Shown here piece after piece: positions 43,237-54,282 of a stretch of DNA of 64,000 nt. This DNA is from Tetradesmus obliquus (lineage: Eukaryota > Chlorophyta > Chlorophyceae > Sphaeropleales > Scenedesmaceae). Location of the stretch: the NCBI GenBank assembly GCA_030272155.1, contig CP126193.1, positions 6,758,001 to 6,822,000 on the forward strand, in the 5' to 3' direction. Each line of letters begins with the position of its first letter. The stretch's first letter is position 1. A program made the position numbers and the translations under genes. The notes beneath the pieces were generated by a model. It saw only the letters and a list, made by a program, of their open reading frames with translations. It was not told the origin of the DNA and made no database searches.

Positions 43237-45318
43237 TTATGCAGTGATGTGGCAGTTAACTGCCCTGTGCCCTGCCGCCCCGCAGTGGTGGCAATGCACG
43301 TGGTCAAAGCCGCACGTTGCTATCTTCAAGCACTTGTCATAATTGTGCGGCCGGCAGATGCGCGTGCCATCTGCTGTAAAGCGCTGTGGGTAGCGCAGAG
43401 GGTTTTTGACAAAACCCTGCTGCCTGGCTTGCAGGAACCAGGGTTCAGCGCGGCCAGCGTGCAGCAGAGGGTTTAGGCCACACTGAACCTCGAGCCAGTC
43501 CCACCAGGCTTTAGGGTTTAGGATCTGTCCTGCTGCTGCCGCTGCTCCTGCTGATGACGGCTGCTGATGCTGCTGCTGCTCTTGAAATTGGCTGCTGCTG
43601 CTGTTTCCTGCATTGTCAGCCGCTCTGCCGTTGGGTTCAGCGCAAACTGCTGCAGCAGCCACCACGCGACCGCCTGCAGCACCTCTTGACAGTGTAGCAT
43701 CCTGCAGTTGCTGCTGCAGCTGCTGCATGTTGTCCCGCAGCTGCACTTCTTGTGGCAACAGCTGCTGGCTATGTGCTTGCTGCACCTGCAGCACTTCACT
43801 GTGCTGTTGCCCCTGCTGCTTGTGCTGCTGCTGCTGCTGCTGCTGCTGCGGGCCCTGCACCTGTTGCAGCAGCTGCCGCTCTGCTGCTGCTGCCAGCTCC
43901 TCACTCTTCACCACCAGCAGCCGGGGCTTAAGGTGCCCCAAAACCCAAGGCAGCAGCCGCAGCAACGCCTCCAGCTGCCTGTTGCCTCCTATGTCTGCAA
44001 ACACAACGTTGCATCGCTGCTCGCTGCTGCTGCTGCTGCTGTTTATACGGTCGCTAGTACCACCAGCAGCACTGGCTGCTGGCTGCTTTACTACGCCGCC
44101 GCTGCTGTTGCTGTTGCTGCTGCTGCATCCTCGGGCAATGTCCAGCACTGTTCCAGGCTGGTCAAGCACATCCGCGACCTCAAACCTGACATGAGGGTAG
44201 CGCTTGCGGGCCTGCAGCAAGCGCAGCAAAATGCGGGTGGTGCTCTGTCACGGTCATCATCATCACCATGTTATCATTCAGCTCTGTCACAGTGTCAATG
44301 ATGCAGCAAATACTTGGCTGCAGACCTGCCACTGCCACTGCCTCCCTCAAGTTGTCGGCAACATGCTGTTACATGTCACTTTCAAACAGTCATTTATGTT
44401 ACGAAATCATGTATCTAGCTATGTTGCAAGTGTTCAGCTTGCTCACCTGCGCCACAGCCTCCTCTGAGTTGTCTATGCCCACCACTGCTGCTGCGTGCTC
44501 TGCGAGCATGTTGGTGGCCATGCCGTACGAGCAGCCTAGCTCAAGCACCACATCGCTGCTGCTGACCTGCATGTTTAAAAGTGCAGAGCAGGCAACAAGC
44601 TTGACGTGAGCAGCACATGAATGTTTATAGCAAAAAGCAGGCATACAAGGCAGCGCAGCTGCAGCACAGCACAGCTTCGCGATGAATTGTGCATGCGTGC
44701 ACATGTTCACACAACACAGCACCACACCAGGAGGTCCTTGCGGTGTTGAATGCAGAGTTACAACTGCAACGGTTGGTGCGTGCATGGTGCGTGGTGCATG
44801 GTGCATGGTGCGTGCATGGTGCGTGGTGCATGCAGTGACCATGCTGCGCACATAGCATGTACGGCTTCGGTGTGAATGCACCCCCAAAGTAGGGCAGGCG
44901 ACCTAGTCAGCCATCCGCTGTGCTGCTGCGCTGTGGTGGTAAGAAAATAAGCCACGTGCTGCCATCTGCTGAGTATTTAAGCTGTAGTAAAGAAGGTCAA
45001 GCAGTGTCCTGCATGTAGATGTACCTGTGAGCGGGCAAGCCGTCGGTAGTCCTCTGTTGCTGCTGTCACCAGGATCAGCTTCGGCTGCTGGAACACAGGC
45101 AGCAGACGCTCGGGCCTTACATGCGCTGTTTGACCAGTTTTGAAGTGAACTAGATACCTGCCAGCGTATGGGCCATCGGGAGGAAGGCTGTCGGGCGTTT
45201 GCTGCACTACTGCTGCTCCAGTGCTCCTGTCCGATTTCAGCCAGACGAAGACAGGTTCTTGCTGGGTGAAGGATCGTTTATGGTCATTGCTGTATACTCG
45301 AAACGTGTATTCATCCAT
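43237..45318 (-). CDS. SAM methyltransferase-domain protein with CCCH and CCHC zinc fingers
   Basis: Three exons join in phase 0: 45318-45025, 44566-44447, 44211-43237; 462 residues. Exon 1 (98 residues) has a beta-rich module (YLVHFKTGQTAHVRPERLLP) that resembles a small chromatin- or RNA-binding barrel; this is inference. Exon 2 is the start of a class I methyltransferase fold: motif I VVLELGCSYG and motif II VVGIDNSEEAV. Exon 3 continues it (FEVADVLD, VVFADIGG, LLVVKSEEL) with Ser, Gln and Asn runs inserted. The last 39 residues hold C-x7-C-x5-C-x3-H and then C-x2-C-x4-H-x4-C, a CCCH finger followed by a CCHC knuckle. Fingers of these types usually bind RNA, so an RNA or protein methyltransferase is plausible, but the catalytic target is unknown. 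The internal Met at 44229 is not the start, because the acceptor at 44212 gives matching phase. Confidence 0.85.
44775..44834. repeat. GTGCATGG/GTGCGTGG minisatellite
   Basis: About 60 bases made of tandem GTGCGTGCATG and GTGCGTGGTGCATG blocks in the first intron of the methyltransferase gene. It is unrelated to the exons. Confidence 0.85.
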
Positions 45319-46388
45319 CGTGCTGTACTGTGCGTGGCACGGCGCGTTGTGTGTCAGTTCCGGCCCGGTATTGCAACAAACCATCACTGCGCTTCACAAT
45401 CCAAACAACAAACAAAAAAAAAGTCAGTTGCAGTGATGTAGATTGCATCTGGAAGTGCAGCACGCAGGCTAGCTGTTTCAAAAATGACAGCCAACACATG
45501 ACACATTGTCACAGTGTCATTCCCAAAAGAGGGCATCCACAGCCCTTACAGTAAAAAGCTTGCATTGGCATGTAAACACAGTTTGAAATAGCTGAATGCA
45601 ACATGCTGCTCACTCACGCATCTAGGAGGCGCCCCCTGCCACCATTACAACCTGGTCTCTCTCATGCAGTTCAAACAATCTGCATTATATTGTATGATCC
45701 ACTATTAACATCACATGCTGCCAGCTGCGTCATTGAAAACACACCAGCACACACCAGTGCAACCCTGTCGACAGGGTTCAAACAGCAACCAGGCACCACA
45801 CAACTGAGTAGCACTCCTGCACCCACCACATGATTTCCTCTCTCGAGCTGCTGTGTCTAGACGTGAGGCCTACCACCCGGCACGCATAAGAAAATTTAAA
45901 CTCATGCAATGCTGGGCGCAACCAGTAGCCACACAATCGGACACCAGACCAGGCAACACCTGCGCAGCAACATGCTCCTGTCTTATCACACTGCATATGC
46001 CCAACCCAACTCCAAACACCGGTGCGCCCACCGCAGACGCCTCAACCCAACTAACTCACAGCTGCTTCACCGCACGCTCAACCAGACGACCTGCACTGCG
46101 CCTGCAGCCACATTCTTCAGCCATCCTGCTCAATCGTGTGCATTTTGAAACCTGGGAGGACCGCGCAGCGCTCACGCATTGGCCTTTGCCAGCTTTTCTC
46201 CTGCAGCTTCACACCTTCCTGCTCCTTGGCCTTGCTCTCACGCTCCTTCACAGCCTGCACCCGGGGGTCTGCCAGGATCTCCTTGGGTGCACCACCTGCC
46301 GCCAAACCCTCCATCCACATTGTGACACATCAAAAAGCTCAACCATGCTGCTCATGGAGTGGAACAATAATAATATCCTCACAGTCTT
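45319..46388. other. Spacer between methyltransferase start and CIA30-gene stop
   Basis: Contains the promoter side of the methyltransferase gene (from 45319 up) and, at about 46155-46318, a copy of the last exon of the next gene. No other exon recognised. An A-run and AT-rich sequence lie at about 45405-45440. Confidence 0.5.
46155..46318 (-). repeat. Copy of CIA30-gene last exon
   Basis: Repeats most of the last exon (true exon 46389-46576). It codes KEILADPRVQAVKERESKAK and EQEGVKLQEK. Its end diverges, so the TAA of the true exon is replaced by a longer frame. It lies after the stop codon in gene order. A copy of the exon start is at about 46737-46815, before the true exon. Confidence 0.9.
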
Positions 46389-46674
46389 TTAGGCGTTGGC
46401 CTTGGCCAGCTCCTTCTCCTTGACACCTTCCTGCTCTTTGGCCTTGCTCTCACGCTCCTTCACTGCCTGCACCCTTGGGTCTGCCAGGATCTCTTTTGTA
46501 CGCTCCTCGCTGGGGGGAGGGGGAGGGGGCACAGCGCGGGGGAAGGGCTGCAGACCCACCCTCCAGCGGTTGCGGTCTGCGGCGACGACGCAGGTGATGC
46601 GGCAAGCAGACGGGCAGGCATAACAGTAAGCTACATGCAGTTTGAACAAAATTCCCTGCAAATCATGGTATCAT

Positions 46675-46723
<49 letters not shown>

Positions 46724-49700
46724 CATCTGTCATATGCAAGAGGTATCTCCTTGGTGCGCTCCTCACTGGGGCCAGTGGAGGCGGCACGGCGCGCGGAAAG
46801 GGCTGCAGGCGAGAACCCGTAGTGTACTGGATCGTGTACAGACAGATGGTGTCGATGTACAATGTCTGTGGTTAGCGTCATGCTTACATGGCCATGCCAC
46901 ATGTCCCAGCAGCAGCAGCCGGGGCAGTAGCAGCAGCGGCAGCAGCAATCGCCTGGCGCCAGCCGTAGGAACAACCTGCTGAAGCCCAGTCTATAGCCCA
47001 CCTCACCACATTACAAACTCCCTCATCTGCAGCAGCAGCAACCACTAAACCCAGCTAACATCACTAATGAGTACTCACCCAGCGCCAGCTTCAGGAACAG
47101 CCTGTTGAAGCGCGCTTCAGTCATGCTCTTCCCCTTGGCCTCAGCACCTTCACCCCTGCGCAGCTCCAGCGTCTTGTTTGCTGCATCGGGCCTCACCAGT
47201 GCAGCAAGCACTGTGTCTGCTGCCTCGTCACGCGAGATGACGCCGATGAGGGTGTCACCCTGGTCAGCTTCTAGCAGTGCTGGCCCCTCGATGCCCTTGT
47301 CATCAAGCCCTGTCAACAGGGCACAGGAAACAACAGCCAATGATACGATATGATACGACAGGTACGATTGGTCAGGGGTGAGTTGTGAGCGTGTGGAGAA
47401 CTGGCATGTGATGATGATGTCGCCCTGGTCTGCCTCCAGCAGCGCTGGGCCCTCAATGCCCTTGTCATCAAGGCCTGAGAAAAAAGTCGCACATTGGGAT
47501 GTAGAGGGGCACAGGGTTGAGTGAAAGTGAATGGGATGTAACAGCAACCTTTGTATTTGGCAACAGGCTGGGGTTTGTGTAATCACACGGCGTTAATAAA
47601 CGCCGCAAGGTTACGGCAGATCTTCGTGCAACACGGAGCATCCAACCCTTTCGAGGTTGTATTCAATGTTTCCTTGGTCAATACTTGATGTTCTGTTCGT
47701 GTTCTGATGTGTGTTCATTTCCAGATTGCTCACCTGTGCAGCGGATGACGGTGTAAGGCAGCCCGCTGGCCCTCAGCACGCACTCCGCCTCGTACTTCCA
47801 GTTGAGCACGCCACCCGGGTTGAGCTGAATAATAGGGATGTCAGCCTTGCGGGCTGCTGCATCATCACCAATGAGCGCGTTGCGCTCCACACCTGCGGAC
47901 GTTTCAGCACAACATAACAAACAGTGTGTGATGCGTCAGCCGTGGTTGAGCTGGATGATGGGGATGTCCGCCTTGCGGGCCGCAGCGTCATCACCGATGA
48001 TTGCGTTGCGCTCCACACCTGCAGAGGTGTTACGAAAGCAGATGGCAAGCAGCATGTGTTCAGTTAGCCGAGGTTGAGCTGGATGATGGGGATGTCGGCC
48101 TTGCGGGTCGCTGCATCATCACCAATGAGGGCGTTGCGCTCCACGCCTGCGGCAGCATCAGGTTGGGAAAATAGAGCAGCAGGTGTTCAGTCAGCCAGGG
48201 TTGAGCTAGGTGATGGGGATGTCGGCATTGCGGGCCGCTGCGTCACCGCCAATCAGCGCGTTGCGCCCCACACCTGCAAAAGGTTTGTTGTCGCGGGAAG
48301 CAAGCAGCAGGTGTGTTGTTATAGCAGGGCTTGAGCTGGGTGTTGGGAATGTCAGCACAAATGCCGGCAGCTGCATCGCCAATGATTGTGTTGCAGTTCA
48401 CACCTGCGGCCGCGCTACGCAACTCAAGGCAGCATGCAGTTGTTGAGCCGGATTGCAGCTAGGTGATCAAGATGTGCTGCTGTGCTGCTCTGCACAACAC
48501 CCATTGCAAGCTTTCAGGGTTACCACACAAACCTGCTGATGAGATGGCCACCACTGCTGGGCGAGGCGCCTTGTAGGCGGAGATGCCGCTGCCATCAATG
48601 ATCATCACCATCATCATCATCATATTACCATATAAGCCATAGCAACGTCAGTGATGGCGAGGCATCTACCCACACAACATCACTGCAGCCGTCAACAACA
48701 GCAACGGTCTATCTGCTGTGCAGAGGCCTACCTGCCGATGAGATGGCAACTACTGCCGGGCGAGGCGCCTTGTAGGCTGAGATGCCGCTGCCATCAATGG
48801 CCAGACATCTATCCACACACACAACAGCAACGGTCTATCTGCTGTGCAGATGCCGACCTCCTGACGAGATGGCCACCACTGCCGGTCGGGCCGCCTTGTA
48901 GGCTGAGATGCCACCATCAACAACACGTATCTATCTGTACAAAACAGCAGCAGCTCAACAAATGTGCAGCTACCCACCTGCTGATGAGATGGCCACCACT
49001 GCCGGGCGAGGCGCCTTGTAGGCGGAGATGCCACTGCTGTCAATGATCATCATCATCATGTTACAATTTAAGCCATAGCAACGTACATGATGGCAAGGCA
49101 TCTATCCACACAATGTCACTGCAGCCGTCAACAACAGCAACAGCCTATCTGTTGTGCAGCAGCATACCTGCCGATGAGATGGCCACCACTGCCGGGCGAG
49201 GCGCCTTGTAGGCGGAGATGCCGCTACCATCAATGGCCAGCTCAAACTTGCCCGGCCTGTAGCTGGGGTTGGGCGCCTTGTTGAACTCAAACCTGCGGCG
49301 AGCAGAAATCCAAGAATACAGATCAGTGTTTTGAACCGTGCCTCCCTGTATGACCAGCTCAAACTTGCGGGGCCTGTAGCTGGGGTTGGGCGCCTTGTTG
49401 AATTTAAACCTGCAAGCAACAAGTGACAAATTGTGTTCTCACCGTGGTTGGCGTTGAATGTCCAGGCACATGAATGCGCTGCCGTAGACATGACAAGGGA
49501 TCCCGTGTTGTGTGTGTTACAGACTCGTTGCTTTTCAAAGCATGCAAACAACTTGGCGGCATACTGTGTTTTAGGGCATGATGTCGATAACTCAAGCCAG
49601 CAACACAGTGCCGCCGTACCTGCTCAGCACCAGGCCTAGCTTGTGATGCGAGAGGGGTCCAGCGGGCCCCTGGTTGGGTCGCTTTGGGCCTGCTTCACTG

Positions 49701-50163
49701 GCACAAAGCTGGACCAGGGCAGACGCACAAAGCCCCTCAAACACCAAAAAATATCCTTATGCCGTTTGCACCGGTATCCAGATGCAAATTCGCGCACCTG
49801 CTCAGCACCAGGCCCAGCTTGTTGATGCGAGAGGGGTCCAGCGGGCCCCTGTTGGGGTCACTCTGGGCCTGCTTCACTGCCACAAAGCTGGACCAGGGCA
49901 GACGCACAAAGCCCCTCAAACACCAAAAGGTATCCTTGTGCCGTTTGCAACGCTATCCAGATGCAAATTCGCGCACCTGCTCAGCACCAGGCCCAGCTTG
50001 TTGATGCGAGAGGGGTCCAGCGGGCCCCTGTTGGGGTCACTCTGGGCCTGCTTCACTGGGACAAAGCTGGACCAGGGCAGCCGCACAGTGGTCCAGTCAC
50101 CCTCTGATGATGTGTCAAAGGTGGCCTGGTAGGTTGACTCTGGTGTGGCATCCTGGTCCTGCA

Positions 50164-50194
<31 letters not shown>

Positions 50195-50291
50195 TTGTTT
50201 GTCAGCAGCCGCATAGTGTTTTAGTCACCCTCTGGTGATGTGTCAAAGGTGGCCTGGTAGGTTGACTCTGGTGTGGCATCCTGGTCCTACA

Positions 50292-50329
<38 letters not shown>

Positions 50330-50425
50330 TGTTTGTCAGCAGCCGCATAGTGTTTTAGTCACCCTCTGGTGATGTGTCAAAGGTGGCCTGGTAGGTTGAC
50401 TCTGGTGTGGCATCCTGGTCCTGCA

Positions 50426-50456
<31 letters not shown>

Positions 50457-51027
50457 TTGTTTGTCAGCAGCCGCATAGTGTTTTAGTCACCCCCTGGTGA
50501 TGTGGCAAAAGTGGCCTGGTAGGTCGATTCTGGTGTGGCATCCTGGTCCTGCAGCAGCAGCAGCAGTTGTTTGGTCAGCAGCCGCACAGTGGTCCAGTCA
50601 CCCTCAGGTGAGGTGACCTGGCAGGGTGACTCTGGTGTGGTTTCCTGGTCCTGCGAAATGCGTATGTGTGTTTTGGGGGGCAGGGGTGCCAGCAGCAGCA
50701 GTTGGGCTGTAAGCTCAGCATTCACAGCACTGCAGAAGTATGTGTTGTTTTAAATGGTGTGTACTTCACCTGGGCCATGCGCATTACGCCAACACAGCTC
50801 CCAGGGGAGGAACTTTCCGAGGGGCAGGGCAAACTTCCCGCTGGGAGGTGTGAAATTCCCACAAGGATGCACGTGAACTTCCCACCAAGAACCACCCAAA
50901 CATCTCACCGTCTTGATGTTGAACTTGAAGATCTGGCCGTCGCCCTTCACGCGCAGCTGCAGCCCATCATAACCAGACAGGTCCATGTCAAGTGCCTTGG
51001 TGCGCGCACCACAGAAGCCGCCACCCT

Positions 51028-51069
<42 letters not shown>

Positions 51070-54000
51070 CTGTTAGCCTTAAGTGATGTTGCACGTCCAA
51101 CGCCGTGGTGCGCGCATCTCCTTCAGTCCCCGCCCGGCTAAACCGTATGGGCGCATACAATTGAGTGTTGTGCGGTGCCAGCTATACCTGTCTGTGTTCC
51201 ACTCCGTCATACTGTGCTACAATTGCTGCACTGGCGCGCATGTGCCACACAGTTTGATGTCATATCGCTTCTTTCCGTTCCTGTTCCGCCCTCACCTCAA
51301 CAACAAGGTCGCCCTTCCAGACAGCGCCGCTGCCGTCTGCAGCAGCCTCCAGCGCACTGCTGCTGTTGCCACCCTGCAGCACACATAATGACACCAGCAG
51401 GCAGGCAAGCAGGCAGGCAGCGGTTTGTAAGGTATGCATTGAACCTTGCTGCTGCTGACCGTCTCACAGCTATGCAACCTGTCTCACAGCTGCTGCTGCT
51501 ACTGCTGCTACTGCTGCTGCTGCTGCTGCTACTGCTACTGCTGCAAGGCTAGGTCCCTCTCCGCGTGACCTGGTCTTGCATCAGGTGCCTCAGGGCAGAG
51601 CATAATGCTGTCAAACGAAGCAAGCAAGGACACTGCTGCTGTCAGTGGTGGTGGTGGTGGTGGTGATGCTGCTGCTGCAAGATGGTCAACCCACCCTGCC
51701 TCCGCACATATAAACACTCGCCATGATGACGTCATCCAGCTGCGCCCACACCACTGCAACACAGAGCATGTAAGGCTTCTGCTGCTGCTCCTGCTGCTGG
51801 CACACTGACTTCCTCCATATGCACACTGACCATGATTACGTCATCCAGATGCTCCCACAAAGCCAGCTGCGCTGCACATGGGCAGGATCTGGCAACGACA
51901 CATGCAAGGATACTGCTGCTGCTGCTGCTGCTGGTGTTACATGGTCAACCTCTAAGGCTCTCACCATGATGACGTCATCCAGCCGCTCCCACGCAGCCAG
52001 ATCCTCAGCGCTGGCCATTGGCAGGATGCTGCTGCTGCTGATGCCGCTGCCTGCTGATGCAACGCCTGGGGCATGCTTTGCCAGCGCAGCCACAATGTTG
52101 GCCATGCCTGCAGCAGATGCATGAACGGCAGCCATTGTGGCAGCAGCGGCAGCAGCAGCAGCAGCAGCTTATCAGGCACTGTGTCAAGAAAACAGGGAGC
52201 TATCGGTTTTCAAGGCATGCATACCTGATGCCAGGCCGAGCCTCTACTACGGGGTTGCCGCCCACCCTGCGCCACAACACGCAGGGCCTGCATGAAACCA
52301 CAGCAAGCTGTGCAAAGCGTGCTGGCATGTGCCCCCAATGTGAGGCATCTGCATTGTTTGATCGCTGCTCTGCTGCGCTGTGTCCACCGCTGCGGCTCCA
52401 CACGCTCTGGGCACGTGATGCGCAACGCATGCACGAACAGCACCCATGATACATCACGAAACTATGCAGAGCGTGCTGCTCTCTATGCCAAGCTGCTGCT
52501 GCTGCTGCTGCTGCCGCCGCCGCCTCCGCTCACCCTGTGTCTCCACGCGCTCGGGGCTCATGTAATAACATCAACCAAAGCCTGGTGCTGCTGCTGAGCG
52601 TGCTACTGCTGCTCCTGCTGCTGCTGCTGCTGCCGCCGCCTCCGCTCACCCTGTGTCTCAACGCGCTCCGGGCTCATGCCGTCGATGTAGCCAAAGCTGC
52701 CGTCAGGCAGCCGCCCCGCAACAGGACCCAGCGCTGACACCACCTGCGCCAGCAGCAGCAGCAGCAGCAGCAGCAGAAGTGCTGGGGGCATGGCTGAGGA
52801 GAGAAGCAGAGGTGGCAGAATGCGCATTGCCAGCTAGAGACTGCAGGTGCAGCGCAAGCGGTAGCCTAGCCATGCTATGCCCAAAAGCGCAACACTACAT
52901 CTGTGTAAAGTAGCCCCGATGCAGCATTCTGACGCACATTCGAGCACGCAAGCGAGTAACCGCCACACACGAGAGAGCAGCAGCTTGTTCATAACTGCAG
53001 CAGCGGATTGGTGTGCTGCCGGCTGCTGCCATTCTCAACTGCTGCTGGTTTCATCAACAGTTCTCACACCCACCTGCGTCACGCCCTCAAACAGCCGCGC
53101 ACTCAATGTTGCAGGGTTGGTCACATCCACGCCTGCAGCAGTGATCAGGATGCCGCCGCTGCCGCTGCCGTTTCCAGAAGGCTGCTGGTAGCCCTCCTTG
53201 AGGCCTGCTGCCTCAAACACCTCGGCAGCCTTGTCAGCGCTGCGCACTGCGGCGATGACGGTGCGGCCGGAGCGCACCAGCTGCGGTGGTGGTATACACA
53301 ACAGCAGGGAAGAAATGCAATGCATGGGTGCATTACATGTTGGAAGGGAGATGCGGCAAGTTGAGCACGCGCAACTGCCCACAGCAGCACCAGCACTACA
53401 CATGCATCGCTTGCAGGACAGCTGCTGCAGGACAATACTACACTGTGCTGCTGCTGCCTGCCACAAGAACTGTTAACGTCACATATCATTCAACGAAAGC
53501 AAAACAACAAAATGGTGATGTGCCGCCTCACCCGCTCCACGACCTTCCTGCCGAGCTTGCCACTGGCCCCAAACACCAGCACTGCATTCACACGCGGCAG
53601 CGGGGCAGGTGCTGCCGCCTGCGCTGACTCAGCAGCAGCTGCCTCGCCGCCTGCCATGTCTGCGGCAGGGTTGTTGGCTGCTGCGTAGCCGATGAGTCCC
53701 ACCAGACCAGCTGCAAGGATGCGCAGGGAGGCATAACAGCAGGGAGCAGCGGTCAGCATGTGACTTTCCACAAAGAAGGGGCGCACAGGACTCAGCAGGT
53801 GTACCTCAATTCATAAAAGCTTGCTGGTTGCGCTTGTTAAATAGTTGATTGCTGCTCTGGATCCTAGAAGTGCCAGGACATTGCTGGTGCTGCAAATGCA
53901 ACATTGACCACTCAAACCACTACCACAGCAGCAGGTGTGTGCCAGTGCAGGACCGTCACAGACATGGGTCAGCACGCGCAAGCATGATACACGTGTAAAT

Positions 54001-54282
54001 ACACGTTCACGTGTGCCCAATGAGCTATTGTTGCGCTGCTGTTGTGGATGTAGCACCCAAGTGCGGGCTGCAGCACTCTGATAGCTCACCAAGAGCAGCT
54101 GCTCCTCCGAGCAGCACCTCCTTAGGAAGGTTCTGCAGCTCCTGGGGGTCGAACGCGACTGCTGTTTTTGTGAGAGTCCTTCGCTGCGCTGGGCGAGCTA
54201 GTGCCACCGTGCGCCTGGTCACGGCGGATCTCACTGCCACGCCTGCTTTGCTCTGCAAGCGGGTGCTGCAGATTGATTGCAT
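46389..54282 (-). CDS. Plastid atypical-SDR Rossmann protein with inserted CIA30 domain
   Basis: Twelve exons join in frame: 54282-54090, 53710-53532, 53280-53074, 52743-52650, 52107-51965, 51373-51296, 51025-50909, 50158-49977, 49292-49168, 47892-47734, 47309-47079, 46576-46389; 631 residues. The start gives a basic Ser/Thr/Arg leader of about 50 residues (plastid transit). A hydrophobic piece (GLVGLIGYAA) precedes the NAD(P) motif GASGKLG at about 112-118. The Rossmann/NmrA-like part (RTVIAAVRS, VVSALG) is interrupted at about 273-430 by a CIA30 domain (GGNSSSALEA, YDGLQLRVKGDGQIFKFNI, DWTTVRLPWSSFVP). It then resumes (LPYTVIRCTGL, GVISRDEAADTVLAAL). This order matches plant plastid proteins of the At4g18810/HCF173 type, some of which help photosystem II mRNA translation or assembly. 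The exact role here is inferred. The tail is charged (KERESKAKEQEG). Confidence 0.92.
46677..46815 (-). repeat. CTG tract and copy of last-exon start of CIA30 gene
   Basis: A triplet tract at 46677-46722 (CAG on the plus strand, CTG on the transcript) separates the true last exon from a copy of its first part at about 46737-46815. The copy codes GLQPFPRAVPP and then SEERTKEI with its middle changed. Confidence 0.88.
47400..47476 (-). repeat. Copy of CIA30-gene exon 11 start
   Basis: Codes GLDDKGIEGPALLEADQGD, identical in protein to the start of exon 11 (true exon 47309-47079), behind a TCTCAG acceptor. It then diverges. It lies before the true exon in gene order. Confidence 0.9.
47936..48410 (-). 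repeat. Four copies of CIA30-gene exon 10 start
   Basis: Copies at about 47939-48018, 48065-48147, 48195-48272 and 48330-48402 repeat the first 75 bases of exon 10 (true start 47892). They code GVERNAIIGDDAAARKADIP and decayed variants, each behind a TGCAG acceptor. They become more diverged with distance from the true exon. Confidence 0.92.
48533..49085 (-). repeat. Four copies of CIA30-gene exon 9 end
   Basis: Copies at about 48533-48600, 48732-48800, 48857-48915 and 48977-49042 repeat the end of exon 9 (true end 49168) and its donor, coding GISAYKAPRPAVVAISSAG with few changes. Two are flanked by ATC triplet runs and the shared sequence AAGCCATAGCAACGT, so the duplicated unit reached about 125 bases into the intron. 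A copy of the exon 9 start is at about 49349-49411. Confidence 0.92.
49620..49906 (-). repeat. Two copies of CIA30-gene exon 8 second half
   Basis: Copies at about 49620-49728 and 49797-49906 repeat the end of exon 8 (true end 49977), coding PWSSFVAVKQAQSDPNRGPL and then the KLGLVLSR end. They keep the CTGAGCAG/GTGCGC donor. The true exon and the two copies are almost identical over 100 bases. Confidence 0.93.
50217..50660 (-). repeat. Four tandem copies of CIA30-gene exon 8 first half with CTG tracts
   Basis: Units of 110-134 bases repeat the acceptor side of exon 8 (true start 50158). Each codes DQDATPESTYQATF or a variant behind a TTTTGCAG or CTGCAG acceptor, with a CAG/CTG tract of variable length between units. 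In three units the GACTGG of the true exon reads GACTAA, so inclusion would stop translation. Confidence 0.93.
51488..51546. repeat. CTG/CTA tract in intron of CIA30 gene
   Basis: A 59-base run of CTG with CTA interruptions on the plus strand, so it reads CAG/TAG on the transcript. This is the reverse of the usual orientation and it is not next to an acceptor. Confidence 0.85.
51725..51895 (-). repeat. Two copies of CIA30-gene exon 5 end
   Basis: Copies of the LDDVIMV-coding end of exon 5 with donor (true end 51965) lie at about 51725-51760 and 51829-51895. The second also keeps sequence matching the ILPMASAEDLAAWE region. CTG-type tracts lie beside them. Confidence 0.82.
52525..52563 (-). 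repeat. Copy of CIA30-gene exon 4 end
   Basis: Repeats MSPERVETQG and the GTGAGCGGAGGCGGCGGCAG donor region of exon 4 (true end 52650), about 117 bases further into the intron. A CAG run on the transcript follows both donors. Confidence 0.88.

Noticed and set aside
43237..44229. Methyltransferase-gene start at the Met at 44229
   Set aside because: The acceptor at 44212 joins exon 2 in phase and restores the SAM-binding motif, so this Met is intronic.
44625..44955. His/Thr/Met-rich minus-strand frames
   Set aside because: They translate the GTGCATGG minisatellite in the methyltransferase intron.
50161..50560. CRISPR-like array of regularly spaced repeats
   Set aside because: The repeats are exon 8 copies with CAG spacers of variable length in a nuclear gene, and there are no unique spacers.
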